NCBI GenBank assembly: GCA_002104895.1
Contig: MCFG01000029.1
Location: forward strand, 116,001 to 180,000
From: Anaeromyces robustus
Taxonomy: Eukaryota > Neocallimastigomycota > Neocallimastigomycetes > Neocallimastigales > Neocallimastigaceae
Reading direction: 5' to 3'
DNA length: 64,000 bases
Made by a program: the position numbers and the translations under genes. Positions 24,028 to 35,399 of the stretch are shown piece after piece; the stretch's first letter is position 1, and the number at the start of each line of letters is the position of its first letter. The notes under the pieces were generated by a model, which did no database searches, was not told the DNA's origin, and saw only the letters and a list, made by a program, of their open reading frames with translations.

Positions 24028-24975
24028 TTACTTCTTGTCCTTAGAGTGACGGTCACCAACTTGGAAGTCCTTAGAGTTAGCAAACATGTAACTAACTGAA
24101 ATTGGATCTTCACCAGTTAATTTCTTGAAGTCATCAGTAAAGACGGCAAACTTTTCTAAACGAATAGCTTTACCAAAGGAAACCATACCATCACTACAGA
24201 ATGGAGCTTCACTACCATCTTGGAACTTACCATCGGTAGTTCTTGGAATACCCATGGAATCAAAGATCTTGTAGTTTTCTTCATCGGAAATTTCAACATA
24301 GGCAACATTGTTTCCAGTTTCCTTGTTACCAATATTAACGAATTCACCAATAGTTAAAAGTTCCTTACCGTTAATATCAAGAGTAGCATGACTGTATTCT
24401 TTGTGCTTGTGAAGAGCGTAAGCTAAAGCTTTAGCACAATCCTTTCTTGAAACAAAGGCCATATGACCATTACCCATATTGTTGGCAAGTGGCATCTTCA
24501 TGTTAACATAGGTGAAGTAGTTAGTAACCATAGCCTCAGCGAATTGTGAGTTACGAAGGAAAATGTAATCAAGACCAGAGTCCTTGATATAGTTTTCAGT
24601 GTAAATGTGATCAAGCTTTTCCATAGATGGGTTAGTTTCATCACCAGCATTAGCTAATGAAGTGTAAACAATTTTCTTAACGTTAGCCTTTTTAGCAGCG
24701 TCAACAGCATTTCTATGAGCAGCTTGTCTCTTTTCTCCAACAAATGGCATTGAAATAATACCAACAGCTTCAGCATTAGCAAAAGCTTTTTCTAAATTGT
24801 CAGAATAATTAAAATCAACGACATGAGTTTCAATTCCCATATCAGCGTATGGTTTTAAAGTGGCTTCACTTGTAGCACAGAAAATTAAGTTGCTCTTGTC
24901 TTCTAAAGTAAGAAGAACTTTAGCAGCAACACTACCGAGATTACCACCAACACCAGCAATTAATAATTTACCCAT
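24028..24975 (-). CDS. QorB/NmrA-like NAD(P)-binding oxidoreductase, copy B
   Basis: 315 residues with the same GVGGNLG nucleotide-binding loop and the same YTS and LRN motifs as copy A; only three amino acids differ. The 5' flank of about 110 bases (TTGAATTGATTTTAATTTTG onward) is also kept between copies, so both probably have the same promoter. High similarity of coding DNA beside diverged flanks can reflect recent duplication, selection, or gene conversion. Role as for copy A: a cytosolic NAD(P)H-dependent reductase or redox sensor, substrate not determined. Codon choice again differs from the surrounding AT-biased genes. Confidence 0.85.
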   Translation of the reverse strand: MGKLLIAGVGGNLGSVAAKVLLTLEDKSNLIFCATSEATLKPYADMGIETHVVDFNYSDNLEKAFANAEAVGIISMPFVGEKRQAAHRNAVDAAKKANVKKIVYTSLANAGDETNPSMEKLDHIYTENYIKDSGLDYIFLRNSQFAEAMVTNYFTYVNMKMPLANNMGNGHMAFVSRKDCAKALAYALHKHKEYSHATLDINGKELLTIGEFVNIGNKETGNNVAYVEISDEENYKIFDSMGIPRTTDGKFQDGSEAPFCSDGMVSFGKAIRLEKFAVFTDDFKKLTGEDPISVSYMFANSKDFQVGDRHSKDKK

Positions 24976-25316
24976 ATTGAATTGATTTTAATTTTGAAAT
25001 TACTTTTTTTTTTATTTATTTAAAAAAAAAATATAATTTTTATTTTTCTTGAAGAATAAAAAAAGAAAAAAGAAAAAAAGAATAAACAAAAAAATTTTTT
25101 TTTACCCTTTTTATATATTTAATCAATAATCAATAATCAATAATCAATAATAATAAAATGTTATTATTTATTAATAATTTATTTTATTTTAATTTATTTT
25201 TATTGATTTGTTTATTATTTAATTATTAATTTTTAATTTTTTATTATTTTTTTTCTATTTTTTTTTTTTTAATTTCCTTTTTAATAAGATTTGTTCAACC
25301 AAAAATATTAATAAAA

Positions 25317-25360
25317 ATGGATGATCAAATAACACAAACAGGAGAAAAAGGCCAAGATGG
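25317..25360 (+). pseudogene. Exon-like relic: short start exon with splice donor, no downstream exon found
   Basis: ATG opens a 15-codon reading frame (MDDQITQTGEKGQDG) that runs into GTATGTGTGG, a good splice donor; without splicing a stop follows within seven codons. It lies about 340 bases upstream of, and divergent from, the oxidoreductase. I could not find a second exon with coding character downstream. Shortened versions occur at 20065 and 27343. It may be the first exon of a gene lost in the duplication, or a very small live gene. Confidence 0.4.
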
Positions 25361-26205
25361 GTATGTGTGGAATGTAACATAAAATACATGAAATGAAAAA
25401 TAACAATTTTTTTTTATAATATATTTTTATTATTTAATGTTAATTTAATTTAATATAATATATCAAATATAAATTAGTATAACATAATTTAATATAACAT
25501 TAAATAGATTTTAATATATATTATAATAACAGATAATAAATATAATAAATATTATTTAATTCTTTTTTTATATATATCATATATTATATATATTATATAT
25601 ATATTATATTATATTATTTATAATAATATTTTTTTTTTAAAAAAAATATGCTTTTTAAAATCAAATCACAATAATGAATAATAATGAATAATAATGATTA
25701 AATGATTAAATAAATGAATAATAAATAAATAATATAATAATAAATATAAATAATAAATAAAAAATAAAATATAATATAAATAAACAATAATGTAAATAAA
25801 TTATTTATTTTTTATTTATATTATTTGTTTTCTTTTTTTATTTTCTATTCTATTTTTTATTTTCTTTATTTTCTTTATTTGATACGGTTAATTTTTTTTT
25901 TATATGTTGTCTTTTCCCTAAATTCTTTTTTTTTTCTCTAGGGTTTTTTTTTTTTTTTTTTTTTTTTTTAGGTTCTTTTATACATTTAAAAAATGTTTTT
26001 TTTTATTTTTTATTTTTTATTTAATTAATTTGAAATTGAAATAAAAAAAAAAAATACAAAACAAAACTTTAATTATTATTAAATTCATAAAAAATTACTT
26101 ATAAAAATTAATTAATCAAAATGTAAAAATGTAAAGTTATTATTAAACTTTAAAAATTTTTATTTATATTTATACATAAATAGTTATGATTAAAAAAAAT
26201 ATTAA

Positions 26206-26600
26206 ATAAATAAATAAGTAAATAAATATATAAATATTAAATAAATAAATAATTAATAAACATAAATAAATAAATATTTTAATGAATTAATGAATAAATA
26301 AATATATAAGTAAGTAAATAAATATAATAATTAATAAATAAATAGATAAATATATAAATGAGTAAATAAATAAATATATTAATGAATAAATAAATAATGA
26401 ATAAATAAATTAATAAATAAGTAAATAAATATAATAATTAATTAATAAATAAATATATAAATAAGTAAATAAATATAATAATTAATAAATAAATAAATAA
26501 ATAAATAAATATATAAATGAGTAAATAAATAAATATATTAATGAATAAATAAATAATGAATAAATAAATTAATAAATAAATAAATAAATAAATAAATATA
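26206..26600. repeat. Compound AAAT array with higher-order repetition
   Basis: About 400 bases of AAAT, TATA and GAATAAAT variants. A stretch of roughly 70 bases near 26349-26420 (with ATGAGTAAATAAATAAATAT) recurs near 26509-26580, so longer blocks were duplicated as units. Confidence 0.8.
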
Positions 26601-26926
26601 AATATATATATACCGTTTAAATTAAATATCTCATATTTGATAGTTTTTTTTTAAAATAATAATAATTTAAATAAAAAGAAAACTTTTAAAGGAGTAAAAA
26701 TAATTAGAATAATAATTTATTATTATTCCTTTTAATATGATTAATTACTTTTAATTACTATTAATATATTATATTTAAATGTCTTTTTATTTTTATTAAT
26801 TTTAATTATTTAAATATATTATATTTTTTTTTATAATTTTTATTTTAAAATTGATTTTATATTTTACATTCTAAGAAACGAAAAAAAAAAATTATTATTA
26901 TTCAATACTTCATATACTTTTAATAC

Positions 26927-26984
26927 ACTTAATCTCTTCATTTCTTTTTTACATAAATATATAAAAGAAATAAAGAGATTAAGT
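26927..26984. repeat. 22-bp inverted repeat, stem-loop
   Basis: ACTTAATCTCTTCATTTCTT (from 26927) pairs with the arm at 26963-26984 with one mismatch over 22 bp, leaving a 14-base loop. I did not find it in copy A of the duplication. Confidence 0.75.
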
Positions 26985-27342
26985 ATTAAATAATAAAAAA
27001 TTTCATATTTTTATATATTAATAAATAAATCATTTTCAATTAACTATTAACAAAAATATTAAATCTATTCTTTTGAATAAAATGTGTTTTTTTTTTTTTG
27101 TTTGTTTGTTTGTTTTTCTTTTTGTTTTTATTAATTTTTTCATATTAATTTATCACACGTTTTTTTAATGCTTTTTTTTTTTTTAATAAAAAAAATATTC
27201 CTTAAAACTTAACCATTAAACTATTAAACTATTAAACTATTAAACTATTTAAATTTAAGGTAACAAAATAGTTAAATTAAAAATATATATATATATATTT
27301 AATAAATAAAAAATAATAAAAAAATATTTAATAAATAAAAAA

Positions 27343-27372
27343 TTGATGATCAAACAGGAGAAAAGGCCAAGA
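27343..27372 (+). pseudogene. Third relic of the MDDQITQ exon
   Basis: TTGATGATCAAACAGGAGAA followed by AAGGCCAAGA matches the 25317 segment, with the start codon changed to TTG and nine bases missing. It is a decayed extra copy within segment B. Confidence 0.5.
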
Positions 27373-27659
27373 ATTTTATATTCCTATTAATTTTTCCCTT
27401 TTTTAAATAAATTAAAATATGAATAAATTAAGCAAAATTAAAAAAAAAAAAGTGATTAAATAAGAAAAAAAAAATTTTTTTTTTTCATTAGTATTATTAC
27501 TTAATAAATATTTAATAATTATAATAATATTATATATTTATATGTTAACCCTTTTATATGATTTTAATAATTCATTATAAAAAAAATAATAATAATAATA
27601 AATATTAATTTTTTTTTCATAATCCTTTTATCTTTAATAAATATATATATTTAGTTATT

Positions 27660-27775
27660 CTTTGATAGTGAATAATGTTAAAAAATTCATGTTAAAATAA
27701 TTATGATTGTTCATACTGTATTACTGATTTTAATAAAAATTGTGGAACATATTGGTAGATCTAAATTAAAATATA
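27660..27775 (+). pseudogene. Remnant of a CotH-CBM18 3' end
   Basis: The run TGTGGAACATATTGGTAGAT followed by CTAAATTA matches the last CBM18 codons, stop codon and 3' flank of the CotH-CBM18 genes. It is closer to the 13.3-kb pseudogene (GTGGAACATATTAGTAGATC) than to the intact genes. Upstream fragments (AATTCATGTT, GATTGTTCATACTGTATTAC) resemble the same module with deletions. No coding potential remains. Confidence 0.65.
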
Positions 27776-27786
27776 AACATTGTTTT

Positions 27787-27840
27787 CCTTTTCTTTTCTT
27801 TTCTTTTCTTTTCTTTTCTTTCTTTCTTTCTTTCTTTTTT
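27787..27840. repeat. CTTTT/CTTT microsatellite
   Basis: TTTTC units followed by TTTC units, directly after the CotH remnant. Confidence 0.9.
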
Positions 27841-28949
27841 TTATCTATTTCTTTAAAAATAAACAATTTTAATTAAATATTAAATCTTAAATATAATTAT
27901 ATATAATGTATATAATAGTATTTAAAAAGAATTTTTTTTATTTTTAGAAATAATAATATAAAATAACCTTTTAATATTAATTAATAATAAACAATTTTTC
28001 TGTAAAAATTATCATTTTATATTTTTTGTTTTTATTTTTTTTAATTCTCCAAATTTTAATTTAAATATAGTTAATTACTTATAATAAGTAAATACTTTTT
28101 TTTTTTTTTAAACAATTTTAATTATTATTATTATTATTATTATTATTTATAAAAAAAAAAATTTCTTGATTTTTTAAAAACTTTATAAAATAAAATATAA
28201 ATCAATAATAAATCAATAATAATTAATCCTATTTAGTTATGATTAAATTTATTATAGTAGATTTATTTTAATATATGATATTAAAATTTACTTTCTGTAT
28301 TTAAATATGAAATTTATTTTATATTATTTTATTAAATCTTTTTTAAAAAAAGAGTTACATTTCATATAAAAAAAAAAAATTAGAAACAATTTATACAAAA
28401 ATAAACCTAAAAATTATATCATACTTTAAATAATTGTAAAAAGAGAACATTTTAATTTTTTTTATTTTAATTATTAAATTTATTATTGGACAACCATATT
28501 CATTTAAATAATAAATAGGTTAGATTAGACACATATTATTTTGATTTTGATTTGAATAAATAAACTTATAAAAATAAATTGTTTTTTTTTTTTTTTTTTT
28601 TATTAAAGCTTTTTCATATTATCAAATAAAAAAAAAAAAAAAAAACAAATAAAATATGTTCAAATATAAATTGGGTTTTCAACAATTTTTGGAATAGATC
28701 CTATTTCTTTTATATTATTAATTATTGTATATTATTATTATAATTATTATTATTATTATTATTATTATTATTTTATTTAATTTTTTTTTTTAATTAAATT
28801 ATCCTTAAAAAATGCGGTGTCCCCCTTTCTTTATCATTTTATTATTAACTTTTATTATTGAATAATGATATTATATTTACAGATAGATTATTTTGAATTT
28901 AATGAAAAAATAAAATATTAAAAAATAAAATAAAAATAAAAAATAAAAG

Positions 28950-28990
<41 letters not shown>

Positions 28991-29506
28991 TATGTATATA
29001 ATATAATAATATAATATAATAATATAATATAAAATTAAAATTAAACAAACAAAAAAAAATAATAAAAGTTTTACAATATTTATTTTTATAAACTATATTT
29101 ATATATATAATATTGATTTTTTTTTATTTATTTTAATATAAAAAAGAATTAAAAAAATAATAAATTAAATATACATTTATTTTTTTCATAATATTTATAT
29201 ATTTTTATAAATTTATTATTATTAATATTATTATTATTAATTTTTTATTATATTACATATTATTTTATCATATTTGATTTTTTTATAAAAAAAAAAAAAA
29301 AATACATTTAATAGTTAATTCATTATTAATGCATGATAATAAAAAAAAATAATTATTTATATATATTTAATAGATATATATATATACATACATACATATA
29401 TATATTTATATCTCTCTATGTTTACTTTTTTTTTTTTTTTTGTCTTTATAAATATATATCTTTTTTCATAATGTTCTTCTATTCTATTTTTTTTAATTTT
29501 TTATAT
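27841..29506. other. A/T-rich intergenic region
   Basis: No gene seen; ATT arrays near 28121-28145 and 28735-28772 and ATAAT units near 28995-29030. Confidence 0.7.
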
Positions 29507-31864
29507 TTAAACATTACAACTATTAGAAATACCACACCATTCATTATTTTCTACACCCCAATTACCGGTTGAATCTACGGTATAGACAACACAATTATTA
29601 TCACTACAACATGAATAACCAAGTGAAGTAAATTTAGCTGAACAATTAGCTGCTGCAGATGATTTTATAGTACATCCACACCATTGATTATTTTCATAAC
29701 CCCATGTACCATCTTCATCGGTATAAACTACCTTACAATTATCGGAACAACATTTATAACCTTGATTTAAAATACGAGAAGAACATGAACCACTATCAGC
29801 AGTAGCATTTGATATAGGTTGTGGATTATTTACATTTTGATTTTGATTTTGATTTTGATTTGTAGTACCACTATTTCCACCATTAACACTAACAATTTGC
29901 CATTGTTGATTTGTATTACCATTATTAACCCATTGTAAAACATTTCCTCCATCATTTCTTGATTCTTTTTCAACATCAAGTAATTTTCCACTATTAAGAT
30001 TTTGTAAAGTATAATATCCATTACCAACTTCTTGAATATTCCAACGTTGATTAGATGCACCATTATCATACCAAATAATAACATTTCCACCATTATCTCT
30101 TGAATTTTTATAAACATCAAGAGCTTTATTAGCATTAACATTGATAATCTTATATCCATTTGATTCTTGGGTAATAATCCATTGTTGACTTGTTTTACCA
30201 TTATCGGTCCATTGAATAACATTGGCTTCATTAGCTGTAGAATCACCATTAACTGATAATGCTTTACCACTTAAACGATTAATAATTTTAAAAGTATTTC
30301 CATTAGTAGGAGCAGTATTACCTGTATTACCTGTATTACCAGTATAACCTCCACCAGTGTTACCAGTGTTACCAGTATTACCAGTATAACCACCGTTATT
30401 ACCACCAGTATTACCAGTATTTCCAGTATAACCACCGTTATTACCACTAGTATTACCAGTATTACCAGTGTTAGCACCAGTATTAGCACCAGTATTACCT
30501 CCAGTGTTTACACCTGTATTACCTCCAGTATTAGCACCAGTATTAGCACCAGTGTTTCCACCTGTATTACCACCGGCAGATGGACTACCATCACCCGTAA
30601 TATAAACACGATAACCAGAAGTACCATTACAACCAGTAATATCTACGGTAATTTGACCATTAGTAACAGGATATTTCTTTTCAAAAATAGTATTTGGACC
30701 AGGACAAACAGAATCTTTATCTCTCCAATCTACTTTTTCAACTTTAACATTTGCATTAGAACCAATAAAGGAAGGTAAATTTTTAAAGGAAGCATTAATG
30801 GTACCATCATTTTTACCACCAAAAATAAAACTAACATATTGTTGACTGGCATCCACACATGCAGCACCATCTACAAGATCACTGTTATCATTTGGAGGTT
30901 CAACATAGACCATATCACCGGTCATATCCCCATACCATTTATAAAAATACCAACCTGCACCTTTTTGTGTATCGGTAGCTAATAAACTACCTAAACGACC
31001 TGGATGTGGTACAAACCACCAAGAAATTAAAGCACTATCAACCTTATAACGTTCAAATTTACCAATAAAACGAGCACTTGAACCAGGTTGACCTTCCCAT
31101 TCATGTTTAGCATCACAATATTCATTAATAGTAATAGGAAGTTCCTTAATACCAAGAGATTTTTCTAAATTACGATAAGCTTTTAAATGATTGGAAACAT
31201 TTTCTATACCACTTAATTCATGCCAACACATAATATCTGGTAAACAATTATTAGTTTTAGCATATTGAAGGAAAGAACGCATTCTATTTTCATTATACCA
31301 ACTATCACAAGGACCAATAATTTTTTCATTAGGATCATTTTGACGCATTACTTGATAGGTTTGTCTCCATAATTCATTAAAATTAATACCATCCGCATCT
31401 TTCCAAGTACCATCAGGTTCATTCCAAATTTCATAACCATACCAATTTGTTAAACCTGATTTTTTTTTATCATTAATAAAAGATTTAACTTCATCTAACC
31501 ATTTTTGTAAACCTGGCCATCTATAAGGCCAATTTGGTAAAATATCAGCAAAATCAACAGATACAACAGCACCAGGGGTTTGAGATAAACGTTGAGCTAC
31601 TTTAATAGCATCACCATAAGGATGTTGATTACCATTTCCACCTCTTGCAGGATTACGCATAACAAAAGGATGAATAGGATCAACTAAAGATTTATAATCT
31701 CCTGGTACATTTTCAATAATACCATATAAAGAACCATTAGCACAATGAGTTGCACCACGAAGTTTATTAGCACAATCAATAGTTAATTTATGAGTTGATC
31801 CAACTTGACTTAATGATAATGCAACAATAACTGATAATATTCTTTTCTTAAAAGAAACTTTCAT
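29507..31864 (-). CDS. Clan GH-A glycoside hydrolase (GH39-like) with CBM13 and two fungal dockerins
   Basis: 785 residues. Signal peptide at 1-24. The catalytic domain spans about 25-425: the acid/base Glu149 is in WNEP and the probable nucleophile Glu248 in INEYC, both typical of clan GH-A (beta/alpha)8 enzymes; the layout best fits GH39, but GH30 or another GH-A family cannot be excluded by eye. A Gly/Asn/Thr linker (427-522) follows, then a ricin-type beta-trefoil CBM13 (523-665) with three QxW repeats (QQW, QRW, QQW). Two Cys-rich fungal dockerins (CBM10-like) sit at 694-731 and 740-778, each with CC..NC and NN(Q/E)WCG. Dockerins attach enzymes to scaffoldin in the secreted anaerobic fungal cellulosome. 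The likely job is plant cell-wall degradation, with xylan-type side chains or backbone a plausible target. Single exon; the start precedes the signal peptide. Confidence 0.9.
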   Translation of the reverse strand: MKVSFKKRILSVIVALSLSQVGSTHKLTIDCANKLRGATHCANGSLYGIIENVPGDYKSLVDPIHPFVMRNPARGGNGNQHPYGDAIKVAQRLSQTPGAVVSVDFADILPNWPYRWPGLQKWLDEVKSFINDKKKSGLTNWYGYEIWNEPDGTWKDADGINFNELWRQTYQVMRQNDPNEKIIGPCDSWYNENRMRSFLQYAKTNNCLPDIMCWHELSGIENVSNHLKAYRNLEKSLGIKELPITINEYCDAKHEWEGQPGSSARFIGKFERYKVDSALISWWFVPHPGRLGSLLATDTQKGAGWYFYKWYGDMTGDMVYVEPPNDNSDLVDGAACVDASQQYVSFIFGGKNDGTINASFKNLPSFIGSNANVKVEKVDWRDKDSVCPGPNTIFEKKYPVTNGQITVDITGCNGTSGYRVYITGDGSPSAGGNTGGNTGANTGANTGGNTGVNTGGNTGANTGANTGNTGNTSGNNGGYTGNTGNTGGNNGGYTGNTGNTGNTGGGYTGNTGNTGNTAPTNGNTFKIINRLSGKALSVNGDSTANEANVIQWTDNGKTSQQWIITQESNGYKIINVNANKALDVYKNSRDNGGNVIIWYDNGASNQRWNIQEVGNGYYTLQNLNSGKLLDVEKESRNDGGNVLQWVNNGNTNQQWQIVSVNGGNSGTTNQNQNQNQNVNNPQPISNATADSGSCSSRILNQGYKCCSDNCKVVYTDEDGTWGYENNQWCGCTIKSSAAANCSAKFTSLGYSCCSDNNCVVYTVDSTGNWGVENNEWCGISNSCNV
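30299..30586 (-). repeat. Coding minisatellite for the GGNTGANT linker
   Basis: Short in-frame repeats of Gly-Asn-Thr, Gly-Gly-Asn-Thr and Gly-Ala-Asn-Thr codons make a flexible linker between catalytic domain and CBM13. Larger duplicated blocks around NNGGYTGNTGNTG are visible. Confidence 0.85.
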
Positions 31865-34064
31865 TTTGTTACTTTTTTTTTTTTTTTTTTTTTTTTGATT
31901 AATGATAAAAAAAAAATTATTATTTATTTATATATAAAAATAAACTATATTGTTTCTATTGTTATTATTAATATTAAATTAGGATTATTGATACTGTTAA
32001 CTTTATATTATTTTTTTATCCAATTTTATTTTTATTGAAAAATATTTAAATATATCTATAAAATATAAAAGAAAAATAAATAATAATGATGAACAAAATT
32101 AAAAAAAAAAAAAAGTTTAATATTTATAAATATTTATACAATATTATTAACATTAATAATATATATACGCTAGCATAATATATATTATTTCTTTTTTCCT
32201 TTTTTTTTTATTAAGCTATTTTACAATTAGTAAAAGAAAAAAAAAAGTGTTAAGAGTATAATTTTTTTTCTTTTCTTTTCTTTTTTTTTTTTTTACAATA
32301 AAGACACACTAAAAATTTTAGAAATATATATAAATATATATAAATTATTTCTAAATTTTAAAAATGAAAATAAAAGTTGAAAAAACGAAAAAAAAAAAAT
32401 AATTTTATAGTTTATATATATTAGGTATAAAAATAACCGTATGATTTATATAAAAAAAAATTTTTTTTCCCAATTTAATAATAATTTAATAATTAAATAA
32501 TAAAAAAACTGGAATAAACCAATCATTAAAATGGTAAAAATTTTAATTTTATGGATAAAAAAAAAACTTTTAATTTTTTTTATTTATTTATTAATTAATA
32601 AAGTTTTTTTTAATTAAAAATTAAAAATTAAAAATTAAAAAATTCAAATAAAAAAGAAAACTTTCATTGTATACTTTTTTTTATTTTATTTTAATTTATA
32701 ATATTTTATTTATTAATATTTTTATTTATTATTAAAGAAATATTAAATAATAATAAAATAAAAAAGTTAAATAAAATAAAAAAGTTAAATAAAAGAAAAA
32801 GTTTAAATATAATAATATTTAATTATAATAATATTTAATTATAATAATATTTAATATTTAATATATAATTTAATAAATAAAATAATTATTAATTATTAAT
32901 TATTAAGAAATAAAATTTGAAGTAAAACATTAAAAAACAAAAAACAATTACCTTAATAAGAATGATTGAAAATGTAATAAAAGATAATAAAAAATTTAAT
33001 TATATTTTAAAAGTATAATTGGGAAATAAAGATAAATAAAAAAAAAAAAAAAGTAAAATAAATAAATAAAATAGTAATAAAAGTGATAATAATAATAAAT
33101 AATAATAGTGATAATAGTAATAGTTAATAAATAATATTTAATCATGAATAATAATAATAAAAATACATAAATACTTAATAATTATAAAATAATATATTTA
33201 TATTAATAATATTAACAGAAAAAACGGAAAATATTTTAAAATATCCAAAAAATAATTTAGAATATCCAATAATAATTAAGATTACTCAAAAAAATAATTG
33301 AAGTATCCAAAAGTTAAATTTATATAATATTAAATGCTTTTATTTTTTTTTTTATTTAAATATTAATAAAATTCCTATTATTATTATTATTATTAAGGAA
33401 TTTTTAATATCGTTTTTTTTTTAATTTTTAATTATTTTTTTTTATTTTTACTATTATTAATGTATAATTATATTAAACATTTTAATTTTGAAGAATTTAA
33501 AAAATCACAATAAATATAATAATTATTTATATTATTAAAATATATTATTTTAACTTGTATTCTTTATTTTTAATATACATAAAAATTATAGAATTTAGTA
33601 TTTTTTTATTAATAATATTAAAGCGAAATAATTGTTTGCAATAAAATAAGAAGCTATAAAAAGAGATGTATTGATTACTCTTAAAGTTTTTACTTGGAAA
33701 TTTTTCTTAGTTGATATCTTTTCCTTTTTTTTTTTTTTAATTTTTTTTTTATTTATAATGATAATTGTTTTAGGTTTAAACTATTATTATTATTATTATA
33801 AAATTATTATTATTATTAATTATTTACATAATTCTTAGAGATAATATTACAAAACCAAATTCATAATAGAATAATTTTTAATTGTTGTTATTTTTCGAAA
33901 CGTTATATAATAATTTTTATATTCTACAAGACTTAAATTAATAATAAAATAACAACAAATATTATAATTTTCTTTAATAATATTTTAATTTTAATTATAA
34001 TTTTAATAATTATTTTTCTTCTTTATAAATTTGTTATTTATTTATATACAATTAATTATAATAA

Positions 34065-34073
34065 TAATAAAAC

Positions 34074-34116
<43 letters not shown>

Positions 34117-34139
34117 TGTTATTATTATTATTATTATTA

Positions 34140-34177
<38 letters not shown>

Positions 34178-34215
34178 ATAATTAATTATTATTATTATTA
34201 TTATTATTATTAAAT
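34065..34215. repeat. Palindromic AAT...ATT trinucleotide tracts
   Basis: An AAT array of about 45 bases is followed at once by ATT arrays of about 95 bases. The two are reverse complements and could form a long hairpin. Confidence 0.85.
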
Positions 34216-34398
34216 TATCACATATATTTGTTTATTAATTTATTAAAAATGAAACATTTTATTTTATTTTTTTTTAAGTTTCCAATAATAATAGAAAATA
34301 ATAGAAAATACTGAAATCAAGTAATTAATCTTATCTTGTTTTAGAAAGAAAAAGGATTTATAAACTATATCTATATATATTATATTAACAATTGACCA

Positions 34399-34499
34399 AA
34401 TATAAATATAAATATAAATATAAATATAAATATAAATATAAATATAAATATAAATATAAATATAAATATAAATATAAATATAAATATAAATATAAATAT
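34399..34499. repeat. ATAAAT hexanucleotide array
   Basis: About 17 almost perfect copies of TATAAA/ATAAAT. Confidence 0.9.
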
Positions 34500-35399
34500 C
34501 TTAATCTCAATAACTTTATTAAAAAAATATTAATATAATAAAAAAATATTAATAAGTAATTAATATATAATAATATTTATGTTTTTAAATTATATGAGTA
34601 TATATTTTTCTTTATTATTATCATTATCTGAAAATAATTATAATTTTTTTTATTATTTATTTCAAAATATAATATGTAAAAAAAAATAAATAAATAAAAA
34701 ACCATTAAACAGTCAATTATATAAAGAAAAATATATACTTTTTAGAAGAGTAATAATAAAAATCTTTGCCAGTTTGTTATGATAATTTTATTAACAAATT
34801 TAGTTTAAAAAAAAATTTACTCATATAACAAAATACATATATAATAAGAATTTTAAAATATTATTTATCTTTGAAAATACTATTTAATAACTACATAATT
34901 TTTTTCTTTCCTTCGTTTCCTTTTTTTTTAAATCCTATTTTTTTTTATTTTGATTTTTTTAAAAGTTAATTTTTATATATGTATAAATATTTTTTATTTA
35001 ATGATTTATAGAATAACAGTGATATTCATATTTTTTATTTATCATGCGGTATTTTTTTTTTTCTATGTTAAAAAAAAAATAATACATATATTATTATTAT
35101 AGTTGTATATATAATTGTATATAATACGTATATAAATACTTTGTGTTATATACACATGTAATAATTATAGATTTCAAATATTAAATGTAATCAAAATAAT
35201 ATAATTTAATATAATTTAATATAATTTTAATCATATATATAAATATATTTTTTTTCTGGTAATATATTATATTTTTTATAATATTTATTATTATTATTAT
35301 TATGATGTAGTGCTTTTTCACCAATTTTAGAAATATTTTAAATGATATATTAATTAATTCTTCTTTCAATGTATTATTATTATAATGTTATCTCAATAT

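Larger units (their letters stand above)
23805..27668. repeat. Segmental duplication, copy B
   Basis: Second copy of the segment at 18680-22078, same orientation, longer because of an expanded AAAT-type array (26206-26600). It ends near TAGTTATTCTTTGATAGTG, exactly where the CotH 3' remnant begins. Confidence 0.75.
31865..35384. other. A/T-rich intergenic region
   Basis: No gene seen. Contains three to four degenerate direct repeats of the type AATAATTnAGnATATCCA at 33238-33315, an AAT/ATT palindrome and an ATAAAT array (listed separately). Confidence 0.65.
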
